Positions 9,121 through 18,794 are shown, counted from the stretch's first letter. The stretch is 64,000 nucleotides of DNA from CBDBBY01 sp965205055 (GCA_965205055.1 OZ242030.1:2914001-2978000); one strand, 5' to 3'. The notes: a model not told the origin generated them from the letters alone. Numbers and translations are program-made.

Positions 9121-10437
9121 CTACTCCGCGTCCCCTTCTATGCCGGACGGCTGGCCGACGATTACGAAATGCAGCTTTTCGGGCAAATACATCCGCCGCG
9201 CGACCTGATTCACTTTTTCAAGCGTCAACGCCATGACCATGTCGTTGCGGTTGTTCACGTAGTCAATCGGGAAGTAATCGAATTGCATGCCCGCCAAGAT
9301 CCTCGCGATCGACCCGTTTCCGTCGAACCGAAGGGGGTATGCGCCCGTCAAATACTTCTTTGCCGCGTCGAGCTCCTCTTGCGTAATGCCCTCGGTCGCG
9401 ATCTTCCGCCATTCGTTCCTGACAACCTCCATGGCTTCGGCCATCGTTTCATTCGCCGACGCGACATAGCCGAGAACCATGCCGAGATCCCTGAACGCGG
9501 CAAGGTAGGCATATGCGCCGTACGTAAGCCCCCTCTCCTTGCGAACGGCGGTGAATATCCGGGAGGTCATGCCCGAGCCGCCGAAGATCTCGTTCAAGAG
9601 ATAAGCGGCGAGGAAATCGGGATCGTCGCGGAGCAATCCTTCGTGGCCGAACTGCGCGACCGACTGCGGCGTCGGAAAATCAACAACGGTCACCCCGCCG
9701 TCCAAGGTGATTTCGGGCGCGTCCGGAAGCGGCGCTCCGGACGCGGGCAGTCCGCCGAGAAGGTTGTCCAGCAATGCGCCCAGCTCCTCGGGCGTTATGT
9801 CGCCGGCGGCGCCGATGACCGCATGCTCCACGCTCAGCGCGCGCTCATGGATTCGGACCATGTCGTTCCGGGTCAATGCCGACACCGATTCCGCCGTGCC
9901 CTCCCTGCTCTTTCCGTAAGGGTGATCCCGGAAAAACAACTCGTTGAATTGATCTCCGGCAATGTCGTCCGGATCTTTCGACTGGTCGGCGATGATGGCC
10001 AGCACTTGCGCCCGGACCCGCTCAAGAGGCTCTTCATCGAATCTCGGCTCCTGAAGCGCAATGCGCAGAAGCTCGACGGATTCGTCCCTGTTCTCGGTCA
10101 AGAACTTGGCCGAAATTGAAACCGCCTCCTTGGACGAGTCGAAGCCGAAAGAGGCAGCAAGCGTTTCCTGGCGCCTTTGGAATTCCGCCGCGTCGAACTC
10201 GCCGGCGCCTTCCTCGAGGAGGCCGGTCATGAGGTAGGTGCCGCCCTGCTTGTCCTCCGGCTCTATGCTCGTTCCGCCGCGGAACAGTATTTCAATGGCG
10301 ACGAACGGGATGGTGTGGTCTTCGACGAGCCACGCCTTTATCCCCATCGGCGACTCGACTTCCTGGATATCAACGGCGGCATCGGCGCCGACGCCGGCGA
10401 AAGCCAGCGCCATGATCATTGCAAGCAGCTTTTTCAA
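9121..10437 (-). CDS. M16 family peptidase-like protein, subunit lacking the HXXEH motif
   Basis: 438 residues: an N-terminal signal peptide (MKKLLAMIMALAFAGVGADA), then two pitrilysin-type (M16) domains. Where active M16 enzymes carry HXXEH, this protein has GTYLMTGLLEEG, so it cannot bind zinc and should be the partner subunit of the preceding active protein. GSGMTSRIFTAVRKERGLTYG is the typical M16 C-terminal segment. The start is TTG 10437, overlapping the upstream stop in TTGA, which implies translational coupling. The frame is open further upstream but that stretch is the end of the other M16 gene. Likely role: periplasmic heterodimeric zinc peptidase. Confidence 0.85.
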   Translation of the reverse strand: MKKLLAMIMALAFAGVGADAAVDIQEVESPMGIKAWLVEDHTIPFVAIEILFRGGTSIEPEDKQGGTYLMTGLLEEGAGEFDAAEFQRRQETLAASFGFDSSKEAVSISAKFLTENRDESVELLRIALQEPRFDEEPLERVRAQVLAIIADQSKDPDDIAGDQFNELFFRDHPYGKSREGTAESVSALTRNDMVRIHERALSVEHAVIGAAGDITPEELGALLDNLLGGLPASGAPLPDAPEITLDGGVTVVDFPTPQSVAQFGHEGLLRDDPDFLAAYLLNEIFGGSGMTSRIFTAVRKERGLTYGAYAYLAAFRDLGMVLGYVASANETMAEAMEVVRNEWRKIATEGITQEELDAAKKYLTGAYPLRFDGNGSIARILAGMQFDYFPIDYVNNRNDMVMALTLEKVNQVARRMYLPEKLHFVIVGQPSGIEGDAE

Positions 10438-11774
10438 GAATCCGACTCCTCGGGCATCATCCAGCCGGTAACCGAATGATCCAAATTGAACACGGCGGCC
10501 GCCGCTTCGACAATGTCGTCCGCCGTCACTGCCGCCAGCACGTCGGGCCATTCCTCGACGTCCTTGATCGACAATCCGTTCGCAAGCGCCTTTCCGTACT
10601 CGAAGCCGAGTCCTTGCACATCGTCCAAGCCGTAAATCCACGCCGCGCGGAGTTGGGTCTTGATCCTCGCGAGATGCTCTTCATCCACCTCGCTCTCCAA
10701 GAAGTCGGCGATTACGCGGTCCATCTCCGCCTCCAGCTCTTCAAGCGAGATGCCGTCCTTCGGAAGCGCGAACAGCACGAAACTGGCATCGTCGATCGAC
10801 CCGCCGCCGTAGCTCGCGGAGGTGTAGATCGCTTTTTCGGCCTGCAATTCAAGTTCTTGGCTGAATATCGAGTTTATCCCTCCGCCGCCGAGCATCTCCG
10901 CCAGAATCGTCAGCGCGGCCGCCGCTTCCTGATCTCCCGGGTCGCGTTCCGGAGCGAGGTACGACCTGACCAAGTAAGGCTGCGCAACGCGCGGGTCGCT
11001 CATCGACATCCGCCTCGCAGACAGGTGCGGCGGCTCCTGCCTCCGGGCGCGGCTGAATTCCTCAGCGCTCGCTTCATGGGTTCCGTAGTGCTTCCTTGCC
11101 AGCCTCAGAACCTCTTCCGGCTCGACGTCGCCGGCCACGACGAGAATCGCGTTGTTCGGGGCATAGTAGCGCCGGTAGAATCCCAGGATGTCGTCCAAGC
11201 CGAGCGTTTCGATTTCGTGCCGCCAGCCGATCGTGGGAATCCCGTAGGGGTGGTTCAGATACAGCGCCGCCCTCCTTTGCTCGGCGAACTGCGCATCGGG
11301 ATTGCTGTCGGTCCTTTCGTTCCGCTCCTCCAGAACCACATTGCGTTCGGTCGCGACATCCTCGGCCGTGACCTGCAGCCCGTCCATCCGGTCGGATTCC
11401 AGCTCCATGACGGTCTCGAGATGCTCCGCAGCCACCCGCTGATAGTACCCTGTGTGGTCGGGAGTGGTGAACGCGTTCTGGACCCCTCCGACCGATTCGA
11501 CGATCCGGTCGATTTCGCCCGGCCCGTAATCTTCCGTGCCCCTGAACATCATGTGCTCGACGAAATGCGCGATCCCTGATTTTCCCGGCGGCTCGTCGGC
11601 GGCGCCGACGCGGTAAAGGACGATTTGCGTGACGGCCGGCGACCTATGGTCCTCGACGACGACGACCTGCATTCCGTTTTCCAGCCAGAACTCGACCGCC
11701 GGAGCCGCGGCGGACAATTGCTGCGGACCCGCCAGCAGCAGAGCGGCCACAACGACGCGACCTATATTGCGCAT
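10434..11774 (-). CDS. M16 family zinc metallopeptidase, catalytic subunit
   Basis: 446 residues. After an N-terminal signal sequence (RNIGRVVVAALLLAGPQQLSA), the catalytic motif HFVEHMMFRGT (HXXEH) appears near residue 68, and the downstream glutamate zinc ligand is expected in the ERNVVLEERNERTD region. The C-terminal domain contains GGGINSIFSQELELQAEKA. ATG 11774 is preferred to 11786 because GGAG lies 8 bases before it. It is followed, with overlap, by an M16 protein that lacks the motif. The pair next to lspA and a DUF3035 lipoprotein is a common arrangement in Rhodobacteraceae. It probably degrades peptides in the periplasm. Confidence 0.88.
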   Translation of the reverse strand: MRNIGRVVVAALLLAGPQQLSAAAPAVEFWLENGMQVVVVEDHRSPAVTQIVLYRVGAADEPPGKSGIAHFVEHMMFRGTEDYGPGEIDRIVESVGGVQNAFTTPDHTGYYQRVAAEHLETVMELESDRMDGLQVTAEDVATERNVVLEERNERTDSNPDAQFAEQRRAALYLNHPYGIPTIGWRHEIETLGLDDILGFYRRYYAPNNAILVVAGDVEPEEVLRLARKHYGTHEASAEEFSRARRQEPPHLSARRMSMSDPRVAQPYLVRSYLAPERDPGDQEAAAALTILAEMLGGGGINSIFSQELELQAEKAIYTSASYGGGSIDDASFVLFALPKDGISLEELEAEMDRVIADFLESEVDEEHLARIKTQLRAAWIYGLDDVQGLGFEYGKALANGLSIKDVEEWPDVLAAVTADDIVEAAAAVFNLDHSVTGWMMPEESDS

Positions 11775-11865
11775 ATTGGACTCCATGATTTCGGATCGCC
11801 GATCACTGCAAAAACTGGCCGGATTTTTCAACTCGTCCAACGAAATCGTTATGCCGAAACCGACT

Positions 11866-12405
11866 TCATTCGACCGGCTTCGGAGGCGCGGACGGGGTCC
11901 GGTAGCCGAGGCTTCGCAGCCTTTCCGCCTCCGCATGGCTGTCCAGAGCGAAAGGCTGGTACTCCCGGGCGTAGACGTTCACCCTGAACCATCGTTCCAT
12001 GAGCAGGCCGTCGTTTTCACGTCTGAACTCCAGATCTTCGCGCGCGAGCCGCTGCCTTATGTCCGGGTCGAGTCCGTACCGGCCCGTATGGGCGAGCAAA
12101 TTCGCATTCGCGGACGGCAGGACTCCGTCTTCGCCGCCGCGCAGAGAGCCGCCCAATGCGGCGACGGCGTCGCGCTTGGGGGTCAGGTCCGCTCTGTTCG
12201 CTCCGCCCGGCGTGGGCAATTCAGCTATCGAATCCGGATATTCGATAGCCTTCGCAGGGGTTATGCCGAACTCGTCCGGCGCGCCGGCTCTGCTGAAATG
12301 AAGCAGCTTCGGCTCTCGATCATTGTTTGAACACGCGGAAAGCGCGACCGCCGCGGCTAGTGCCGCCGTCGCTCCAACGCGGAAATAGGCCATCATCCGC
12401 TCCAT
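11866..12405 (-). CDS. DUF3035 family lipoprotein
   Basis: 179 residues starting MERMMAYFRVGATAALAAAV, followed by the lipobox LSAC at about residues 22-25, so an exported lipoprotein. The mature part is short, charged and rich in Pro and Arg, with the family segment PDEFGITPAKAIEYPDSIAE. It matches the DUF3035 family, found almost only in Alphaproteobacteria next to lspA and the M16 pair, exactly as here. Its function is unknown; an envelope role is inferred from its neighbours. The lspA stop lies about 40 bases upstream. Confidence 0.8.
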   Translation of the reverse strand: MERMMAYFRVGATAALAAAVALSACSNNDREPKLLHFSRAGAPDEFGITPAKAIEYPDSIAELPTPGGANRADLTPKRDAVAALGGSLRGGEDGVLPSANANLLAHTGRYGLDPDIRQRLAREDLEFRRENDGLLMERWFRVNVYAREYQPFALDSHAEAERLRSLGYRTPSAPPKPVE

Positions 12406-12447
12406 TGCACCAGCTGCGGCGCATTCAATGCCAAATCGCCGTCGATT

Positions 12448-12990
12448 TCAACGTCGTCCGCCGTCGATGGACTCAAAATAGAGCATCCCTGCGATGCCCG
12501 CGAACACGAATATGTCGGCGACGTTGAATGAGTAGGGATTTCGGATTCCGCAGCAGGACATGTTCAGGAAGTCGGCGACGGCTCCGTAGGCGATCCGGTC
12601 GTAGGCGTTTCCCATAGCGCCTCCGGCAAGAAGTCCGCAAGAAACCGCCGTGATCGCGCGACTTTCGGGCCGAGTCGCCCACCATGCCAGATATGCTGCG
12701 ACGGCAAGAGCAAGTCCGATGAGCATCCAGCGCGCAGCTTGCGAATCGTCCGCGAGCAATCCGAAATTGATTCCCGTATTCCATCCCATCCGGAAATTCA
12801 GAAAAGGCGGAATGACGTCGATGCTGAAAATCGATTTCAAATCAAGGTGAAATACGACAAAATATTTCGATGCCTGGTCGAGAGCGAACGCAGCAGCCGC
12901 GCCGAGCAGAAATCCTCCGGTCGCCCGCCGCCGGAACCGGCCGAAAAACGGCCGGGCGCGTCTTCCATTCTCGGTTTCGGTCTTATTCAT
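12448..12990 (-). CDS. lspA: Lipoprotein signal peptidase (signal peptidase II)
   Basis: 180 residues with four predicted membrane segments. FALDQASKYFVV (36-47), NTGINFGLL (71-79), GNAYDRIAYGAVADFLN (127-143) and NPYSFNVADIFV (151-162) are the conserved family boxes; Asp140 and Asp159 should form the aspartyl protease pair. It cleaves the signal peptide of diacylated prolipoproteins in the inner membrane. A client, the DUF3035 lipoprotein, is encoded directly downstream. The start lies 4 bases after the purH stop, so the genes form one operon. Confidence 0.92.
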   Translation of the reverse strand: MNKTETENGRRARPFFGRFRRRATGGFLLGAAAAFALDQASKYFVVFHLDLKSIFSIDVIPPFLNFRMGWNTGINFGLLADDSQAARWMLIGLALAVAAYLAWWATRPESRAITAVSCGLLAGGAMGNAYDRIAYGAVADFLNMSCCGIRNPYSFNVADIFVFAGIAGMLYFESIDGGRR

Positions 12991-12993
12991 GAA

Positions 12994-14562
12994 TCAGTGC
13001 CTGAAGTGGCGGACGCCGGTGAGCACCATCGCCAGCCTGCGCGCGTCCGCGGCGGCAATTGCTTCGGCATCGCGCTTCGACCCGCCGGGCTGAATGATCG
13101 CGGTCGCGCCCGCCTGCGCAACGACCTCGATGCCGTCGGCGAACGGGAAGAACCCGTCGGATGCGACCGCCAGCCGAGATTCAGAGTTTCCGCCGCCGGA
13201 ATTCGCGTTCCACTTCGCCTTCGCGGCTTCGGCCGCATCGACGCGGCTCGTCTGGCCTGCGCCGATCCCGACCGCGATTCGATCGCGGGCAAATACGATC
13301 GCGTTCGATTTCGCGTGCTTGGCAACCTTCCAAGCGAAGAGCAGATCGTCGAGTTCCCTCGAATCCGGCTGCCGCTTCGTCGCAACTGTCAACTCGGATG
13401 CATCCAAAATCCTTCGGTCGCGCTCCTGCACGAGGAACCCGCCGCTGACTTGCCTGAATTCGAACTTCCGCTTCCCGTCGCCGATCTCGGCGGCGAGAAG
13501 GCGCATCCTCGGCTTTTTGCCGAGTGCCTCAATCGCTTCCGGCGAGAATTCAGGGGCGACGATCACCTCGAAAAAAGATTCGGCGATCGCTGACGCCGCC
13601 GCTTCGTCCAGCTTGCAATTGATCGAAATCACGCCGCCGAACGCCGACAGCGGATCGCATCTCAGCGCCGAGCGGAAGGCCGCTTCGCCGACGCCAGCTT
13701 GGGCGACGCCGCACGGCGTGCCGTGCTTGAATATGGCGCAGGCAGGCTCCTCCCGCGCGAACTCCGAAATCAATTCCAATGCAGCTTGCGCGTCCGACAG
13801 GTTGTTGTAGCCGACCGGATCGCCTTGAATCTGCCGGACCGGCTCGCCGAACCGGCGGGACATGTCGAGGTATCGCCATGCTTCCTGATGCGGGTTTTCG
13901 CCGTAACGAAGCTTCGCGTCCAGCTCCATCGCCACGACCTGTCTTCGAGGGACGCGGATTCCTGCATCCGCCGCAAGCCATTCCGAGACCGCCGCGTCGT
14001 ACGACGCGGTCAATGCGAACGCCTCGGTGGCGCGCTTGCGCCGGAAGTCGAACGAAGTCCCGCCTTCGCGTTCAATTTCATTCGTCAGATCCGCATACTG
14101 GTTCGGGCTGGTGACCACCGCGACGGACTCATGGTTTTTCGCTGCTGCGCGGACCATCGCAGGTCCGCCGATGTCGATCAGTTCGATCAGCGCTTCCCTG
14201 TCTTCAGAGCGGTTCGCCGAGGTGAACGGGTAGAAGTTCACGACCACGAGGTCGAACAGTCCGATCCCGAGGCGCAGCAATTCCTTCTCCTGTTCCGGAT
14301 CCCCGCGTTTCGCAAGCAATCCGCCGTGCACGCTCGGATGCAATGTCTTGACGCGACCGCCCAGGATTTCCGGATGGCCCGTTACGTCCGATACTTCCTG
14401 CACGGCGATGCCTGCTTCGCGCAATACCGCTGCGGTTCCGCCCGAAGAAACGATCTCGACTTCGCGTTCCGAGAGGAATTTGGCGAGTTCCGCCAGTCCT
14501 GTCTTGTCGCAGACCGACAATAGCGCCCTTCGGACCGGCAAGGAGTTTACAGTTTCAGGCAT
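12994..14562 (-). CDS. purH: Bifunctional AICAR formyltransferase / IMP cyclohydrolase
   Basis: 522 residues, the normal length. The N-terminal MGS-like domain (1-150) shows RRALLSVCDKTGLAELAKFL, SSGGTAAVLREAGI and GGRVKTLHPSVHGGLLAKRG. The C-terminal AICARFT domain shows KLRYGENPHQEAWRY, CAIFKHGTPCGVA with the Lys-His pair used in formyl transfer, and SDGFFPFADGIEV. It performs the last two steps of IMP synthesis in the cytosol. It sits between the heparinase-like gene and lspA in the order typical of Rhodobacteraceae. Confidence 0.96.
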   Translation of the reverse strand: MPETVNSLPVRRALLSVCDKTGLAELAKFLSEREVEIVSSGGTAAVLREAGIAVQEVSDVTGHPEILGGRVKTLHPSVHGGLLAKRGDPEQEKELLRLGIGLFDLVVVNFYPFTSANRSEDREALIELIDIGGPAMVRAAAKNHESVAVVTSPNQYADLTNEIEREGGTSFDFRRKRATEAFALTASYDAAVSEWLAADAGIRVPRRQVVAMELDAKLRYGENPHQEAWRYLDMSRRFGEPVRQIQGDPVGYNNLSDAQAALELISEFAREEPACAIFKHGTPCGVAQAGVGEAAFRSALRCDPLSAFGGVISINCKLDEAAASAIAESFFEVIVAPEFSPEAIEALGKKPRMRLLAAEIGDGKRKFEFRQVSGGFLVQERDRRILDASELTVATKRQPDSRELDDLLFAWKVAKHAKSNAIVFARDRIAVGIGAGQTSRVDAAEAAKAKWNANSGGGNSESRLAVASDGFFPFADGIEVVAQAGATAIIQPGGSKRDAEAIAAADARRLAMVLTGVRHFRH

Positions 14563-14655
14563 ATCTTCAGCAATCCGGCTGCGCCGCTGCGGCCAATTGT
14601 CGTTTCATGTTCCGCTCGCAGATGCAGAGCGTTCGTACGACGCAGGGCCGCATGC

Positions 14656-16473
14656 TCATTCCATTCGATCCGTCGGCCGTTCTTCGGCGGAGCCGCGCCG
14701 ACCAGCGGATTTTTCATCAGCGGCGCCGACAGTCAACAATGCGGACTGAGGAATGCGGCTCCGCTTGAATCTCCAACGCAGTTGTCCCGACGGCGCGCCG
14801 GTCGCGGATTCCAATCGAATTTGATGGCTGCTTCGAATCTTGCCGCTCGCTTCATCCATATATCCGCTCGGCGCAATTTTCAGTTCCGCTCCTCCTTCAA
14901 AGCGGAAGTTCCATTGATCGCCGTTTGCTGTCTTGAGCGCAACGGTGTTTCCGCTACGCGTGATTTTTGTCTCCGGGTGGATATGAAAATGCGCCGCGAA
15001 TGCGATTTTTCCATTTTTCCTTTCTTTGAGAACATTGGAGTACAAGTCTCTGTCCTCTTTCGACCGCGCCCAGATCGTATCCTCGCCCCAGAGCCGTCCG
15101 CCATCGTCCGCGAGGTCAATGCGCCGCATGTGCGTCAATCCCAAATCGGGCCCGTAGCCGTCGTGGCTGGCGATCAGCGTCTGCCCGTCGGCGCCGGGCA
15201 ACTGTTCAATTCGGACGTTCCGGGGCGCTGTCGACAAATCCCTGTCTCGGAACCCGCCAATCGCGCCGAACCGGGCGAATCGCGATGACGAGCGCCCGTC
15301 CACTTCGATCGTGCTCGAGGAGCGCGTCTTCCTAAGCTCTCTTTCCGGTTCGAAGGCCGTACCGTGCGCTCCGCCCCGGTTCACGACGACCGGACATCCG
15401 TTGGCGTGAAACTCGAATGCCAATGTGCTCGCGTGAGACGATTCGGAGCCCTTACCCGAATTCGGAGCGGCCGCGTCCGCCACTACGCTTGCGCCGCGCG
15501 CGGACAATCTTGAATATCCCATGGAGAGCTGGCCCAACGGGACGTAGCGTTCGCCTGACTCGGCCAAGACCCTATCCAAATATCCGGTCGGTCCAACGCC
15601 GCCGCCTTGAAAGCGCGCCAACGGGCCCGTCGCGTGGCGCACGGCGCGAAGAACCAAGGCCGCTCGCTTTACAGCATTGACCAGATCCTCGGACGGAGCG
15701 ATTCCCGCTTCGATCATCATCGTTCCTGCCCACGAAAGCAGCGTCGCGATCTGAAGCAACTCTTCGGGATTCCGTGACGGGATTTCGCCCTGAAGCCCGA
15801 TCATTCGATTTGCTTCCTGCGCAATCGACTCGGAGGCGATTCGCAAAGACGGCTCCCGGCTCGGAAACATCGAATTGGCGTAGACCATTCCTGCAAGCGC
15901 TTCGAATCTGCGAACGCCTTGAGGAAGCGATTTCCACCGCCGCTCGACGAAGCTGGCGTTCTTGAAGATCGCGCCTGCAAAAATCTCGCGCTCTTTTTCG
16001 GTCCAGCCCGACATCAGAAACCACGAATGACCGGCCCATCGGATCAATCGGCGCGCCGCAATGTCCGCGCTCCACCCCGGTCCTCTCCCTGCGCGGTATC
16101 TTCGTATCCATTCCAAGACGCTTTCCTTGGAGAAAGAAATGGCGGGGCCGTCCCTTAGAGCCGCAAGGTCATCCAGCCAAGTGAATCCGTGAATCCACGG
16201 CAGCAGTCGGCGATTTCCGCCTTCCGTCTCCCAAATTCCCCCGTCCGGGATAGGACATTCTTCTGAACCGAAAGGAAGTTTGCCGCTCAGAATCTTGCGC
16301 CCGCGACCCGCAGACCCGATCATTCTGGGTTCCGCGACAATTCGGATGCCCTCGGCCGTGACGGTCTTTGACGGCAACCTCGCATGGATCGAGTCGGCGA
16401 ACGTCATTTTCGATTGGCCCGGCCAGAAGGCGCTTTCGGGCACGGATCCGGAATTGCAGCCCATTGCTGTCAT
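14656..16473 (-). CDS. Heparinase II/III family protein
   Basis: 605 residues. The first half is an alpha-toroid region with WIHGFTWLDDLAALRDGPA and RRLIRWAGHSWFLMS; the second half is the heparinase II/III-like beta domain with FHANGCPVVVNRGGAHG and RSSSTIEVDGRSSSRFARFG, HDGYGPDLGLTHMRRIDLAD. This group is regularly encoded between rsmB and purH in Rhodobacteraceae, where it is annotated as heparinase-like but has no proven substrate. No clear signal peptide is visible at this start; I keep the first Met and note that the N-terminal 20 residues may not be translated. It may act on a cell-surface polysaccharide. Confidence 0.8.
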   Translation of the reverse strand: MTAMGCNSGSVPESAFWPGQSKMTFADSIHARLPSKTVTAEGIRIVAEPRMIGSAGRGRKILSGKLPFGSEECPIPDGGIWETEGGNRRLLPWIHGFTWLDDLAALRDGPAISFSKESVLEWIRRYRAGRGPGWSADIAARRLIRWAGHSWFLMSGWTEKEREIFAGAIFKNASFVERRWKSLPQGVRRFEALAGMVYANSMFPSREPSLRIASESIAQEANRMIGLQGEIPSRNPEELLQIATLLSWAGTMMIEAGIAPSEDLVNAVKRAALVLRAVRHATGPLARFQGGGVGPTGYLDRVLAESGERYVPLGQLSMGYSRLSARGASVVADAAAPNSGKGSESSHASTLAFEFHANGCPVVVNRGGAHGTAFEPERELRKTRSSSTIEVDGRSSSRFARFGAIGGFRDRDLSTAPRNVRIEQLPGADGQTLIASHDGYGPDLGLTHMRRIDLADDGGRLWGEDTIWARSKEDRDLYSNVLKERKNGKIAFAAHFHIHPETKITRSGNTVALKTANGDQWNFRFEGGAELKIAPSGYMDEASGKIRSSHQIRLESATGAPSGQLRWRFKRSRIPQSALLTVGAADEKSAGRRGSAEERPTDRME

Positions 16474-16559
16474 ATCATGCGAATTCGTCTACAGAGCGCA
16501 TTTCGGTTGCCGCGAGTTTCCAATTTGGCGACACTGATCGCATCCCGGTCGACACTCGA

Positions 16560-17843
16560 TCATCGAGCCTTAAGCACAGCAGCGTAGAATCCGTCCATCC
16601 CGCCGAGTTCGGGCCAGTAGTCGGGCCGCAGTCGAAGACCGCCTTCTTCGGTCAGCCAACGAGGGTCTAGACCCAGCTTCTCGACGTCCAATGGTTGGAC
16701 CACGACGTCTCTTGCTTTCAAGAACTGCCGCACAATTTCCTCGCCTTCTTCGGGAAGCAACGAGCAAACGCAATACAGGATTCTGCCGCCGCTGCGCACC
16801 AATCCCAACGCGCGGTCAAGAAGCGCCCGTTGCATTTCGGCAAGACAGACAAGTCTTTGGTCCAGACCGCCGCGAAAGAGAATGTCGGGATGTCTTCGCA
16901 TAGTACCGGTCGCGCTGCACGGCGCGTCGACAACGGCAACATCAAATTTCCGGGATGTCGTCCAAGCCGTTGCATCTGCGCAAACAACTTTGCCGTCCAA
17001 GCCGGTTCGCCTGAAGTTCGCTCGCAGCTGATTGATTCGCGTGCCTGATGAATCGAGCATGGTCGTGCGCGCTCCGCCCGCAGCGCATTGCATGGCTTTG
17101 CCGCCCGGCGCTGCGCAAAAATCCACAACGGACTCGCCGCGAATGTCGCTCAGCAAGCGCACTGGAATTGCGGCCGCGGCATCTTGAATCCACCATTCGC
17201 CCTCGGCGAATCCCGGCAGTTCAGTGATTCGACCGGCACGGAACAATCTTATGCTGCCTGTCGGAAGGATTGTCCCGCCCAAGCGTTCGGCGATGCTTTC
17301 CGCGCCGCATGGAGATTTCGGAGTGATATCGAGAGGCGGAACTTTTTCGTGTGCGCGTTCAATCGCAACGACCGCGGCTTCTCCCCATTCCCGACGAATC
17401 GCGCAGCCGATTTCATGCGGCAATCGCGGCGGCCCGGCGCTTTCCCATGCTGGCTTGCCATTTTCGGCCGCTGCGCGCAGCACTGCATTTGCTACTGAGG
17501 CAATATGGCGCGTGCTCGAATTTAGTTTCAGCAGCCGAACCGCTTGATCGACCGCCGCGTAAGCAGGAATGGACTCAGCGTACATCTCCACAACAGAGAG
17601 CCGGAGTACGTTCATCGCTCGGAGCTTGGGCTTCTTTGACAAGCGCCCGTCAAGGACGGCATCCGCGCGGTGCAGATGCCTCAGCACGGAATCAGTCATA
17701 CGCTCTATCCATGCGCGCCTGGACGGGTCGGAGGATTCAATCGATGCACATGCCGCCGACATGGTCATGCCGCTCGCCAAAACGTTCTGCAGAATTGCCA
17801 GAACCGCCTTGCGGTCCCTCAGCCCGTCAACCTCATTGCGCAT
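16560..17843 (-). CDS. rsmB: 16S rRNA m5C967 methyltransferase RsmB (Fmu/Sun family)
   Basis: 427 residues. Residues 1-130 form a NusB-like RNA-binding domain (IPAYAAVDQAVRLLK). The catalytic half has the SAM motif VDFCAAPGGKAMQ, motif IV VVDAPCSATGTMRRHPDI with the release cysteine, and motif VI ILYCVCSLLPEEGEEIV. In this family the catalytic cysteine normally lies in TCS within the motif VI segment; here it reads VCS, with Cys retained. It methylates C967 of 16S rRNA. The gene leads the minus-strand cluster that runs to purH. Confidence 0.9.
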   Translation of the reverse strand: MRNEVDGLRDRKAVLAILQNVLASGMTMSAACASIESSDPSRRAWIERMTDSVLRHLHRADAVLDGRLSKKPKLRAMNVLRLSVVEMYAESIPAYAAVDQAVRLLKLNSSTRHIASVANAVLRAAAENGKPAWESAGPPRLPHEIGCAIRREWGEAAVVAIERAHEKVPPLDITPKSPCGAESIAERLGGTILPTGSIRLFRAGRITELPGFAEGEWWIQDAAAAIPVRLLSDIRGESVVDFCAAPGGKAMQCAAGGARTTMLDSSGTRINQLRANFRRTGLDGKVVCADATAWTTSRKFDVAVVDAPCSATGTMRRHPDILFRGGLDQRLVCLAEMQRALLDRALGLVRSGGRILYCVCSLLPEEGEEIVRQFLKARDVVVQPLDVEKLGLDPRWLTEEGGLRLRPDYWPELGGMDGFYAAVLKAR

Positions 17844-18165
17844 GCGAACCCGCCCCGAAGCTCAAAAGAAACACTTGCCACGCATAGCCTTGATGCCATC
17901 TGTTTTGCCAAGGCAACGCCACTTTGACTAAGGCGATTTGTCGGATGATGAGAACTGGGGCTTCATTCGCAGATCGCAAAATTTCCGTCTTTTTGGCTGG
18001 AGCAGGACGCAGATGCTGCCGGGCGAATATCGCAAGCCTGCGCGGATGACGCAGGATGTAGACGGCGCAGAAAGGGGTCAAGAAAAGCTTCCCGCAGCCT
18101 GGCGAGGCTGGAATTTCAAATATCGGGATGGCAAGAGCAAAACACCAAGCGGCGTGTGGCAAGGG
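17844..18165. other. Intergenic stretch, no gene seen
   Basis: About 320 bases between the rsmB start and the end of the YwgA-like gene. Open frames exist on both strands but none has a recognisable domain or a good ribosome binding site. The rsmB promoter should lie at the left end. Confidence 0.4.
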
Positions 18166-18681
18166 TCAAACGTTGTCGGGAAGCGGTATCGGCACGCTTA
18201 TCCGTTTAAGCTCGGCAAGCAATTCCTTGGCCTGCGTCAAACGCCCGGATTGGCTTTTTTCGGGCTTTCGTCTCTCTGTTTCAGACCACGGGTCGCCATA
18301 GCCCTCGCGGGATAGAAAAAGCGCCGTCGCAGCCAACTCCAAAGCTACGGCGTCAGATTCTTTTGCCCGGCGGGCAAGCTCGCGGCGACCGAGTGGGACG
18401 CGATCATCCTGTTCAGCATCGACCGAGTATATCGAATAGACGCCTCCCCAGTCCGCTTGCTGCTCAACTTCGGTAATGTACCTCAAAAGAACGCCCTTCG
18501 TCGCCGAAGCCGCCACCCCTTCGCTGAATGGGCCATAGTGCTTGTAAGAGAAATGAAACCCATCGCCAAAACCGACAACTTCAAGCAGGTATGCGATCTT
18601 CTGAAGTCGGGTGCGACCAGTTATTTCGCCTCCTGCATCACGAACAATCGCCACAATCAGCTCGGGTTTAATCAGCAGCAT
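18166..18681 (-). CDS. YwgA-like protein
   Basis: 171 residues. The N-terminal half (IVAIVRDAGGEITGRTRLQK, IAYLLEVVGF, HYGPFSEGV) closely follows the pattern of Bacillus YwgA and of similar helical proteins often annotated as antitoxin- or defence-related. The C-terminal half is helical and charged. ATG 18681 has an excellent AAGGAGG site that lies inside the coding end of an upstream fragment; the ATG overlaps the last codons of that fragment (stop at 18672-18674), so the gene was once the second gene of a coupled pair. Its function is unknown. Confidence 0.6.
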   Translation of the reverse strand: MLLIKPELIVAIVRDAGGEITGRTRLQKIAYLLEVVGFGDGFHFSYKHYGPFSEGVAASATKGVLLRYITEVEQQADWGGVYSIYSVDAEQDDRVPLGRRELARRAKESDAVALELAATALFLSREGYGDPWSETERRKPEKSQSGRLTQAKELLAELKRISVPIPLPDNV

Positions 18682-18794
18682 TCGGTTACCTCCTTTTCAA
18701 CGATTGCACGGATATCCATTTCGAGTTCGGGATGTTCCGCGTCGAAGTAGGCTCGGGCAAGTTTGAAGTCTCGGAGAGCCGCAACAACGTCAGT
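18672..18794 (-). pseudogene. C-terminal remnant of the gene that preceded the YwgA-like gene
   Basis: A minus-strand frame of about 40 codons reads VVAALRDFKLARAYFDAEHP, then ELEMDIRAIVEKEVTECC, and stops inside the start of the YwgA-like gene. It is limited upstream by a TAA at 18795-18797 and has no start codon. The sequence looks like the helical tail of a real protein. The ATG overlap with the next gene and the strong ribosome binding site within it suggest a formerly intact two-gene operon that lost its first gene. I cannot name the family. Confidence 0.45.

Noticed and set aside
8968..10119. 383-codon plus-strand open frame opposite mutL and the M16 gene
   Set aside because: Low-complexity Arg-rich sequence lying antisense to conserved genes; no ribosome binding site.
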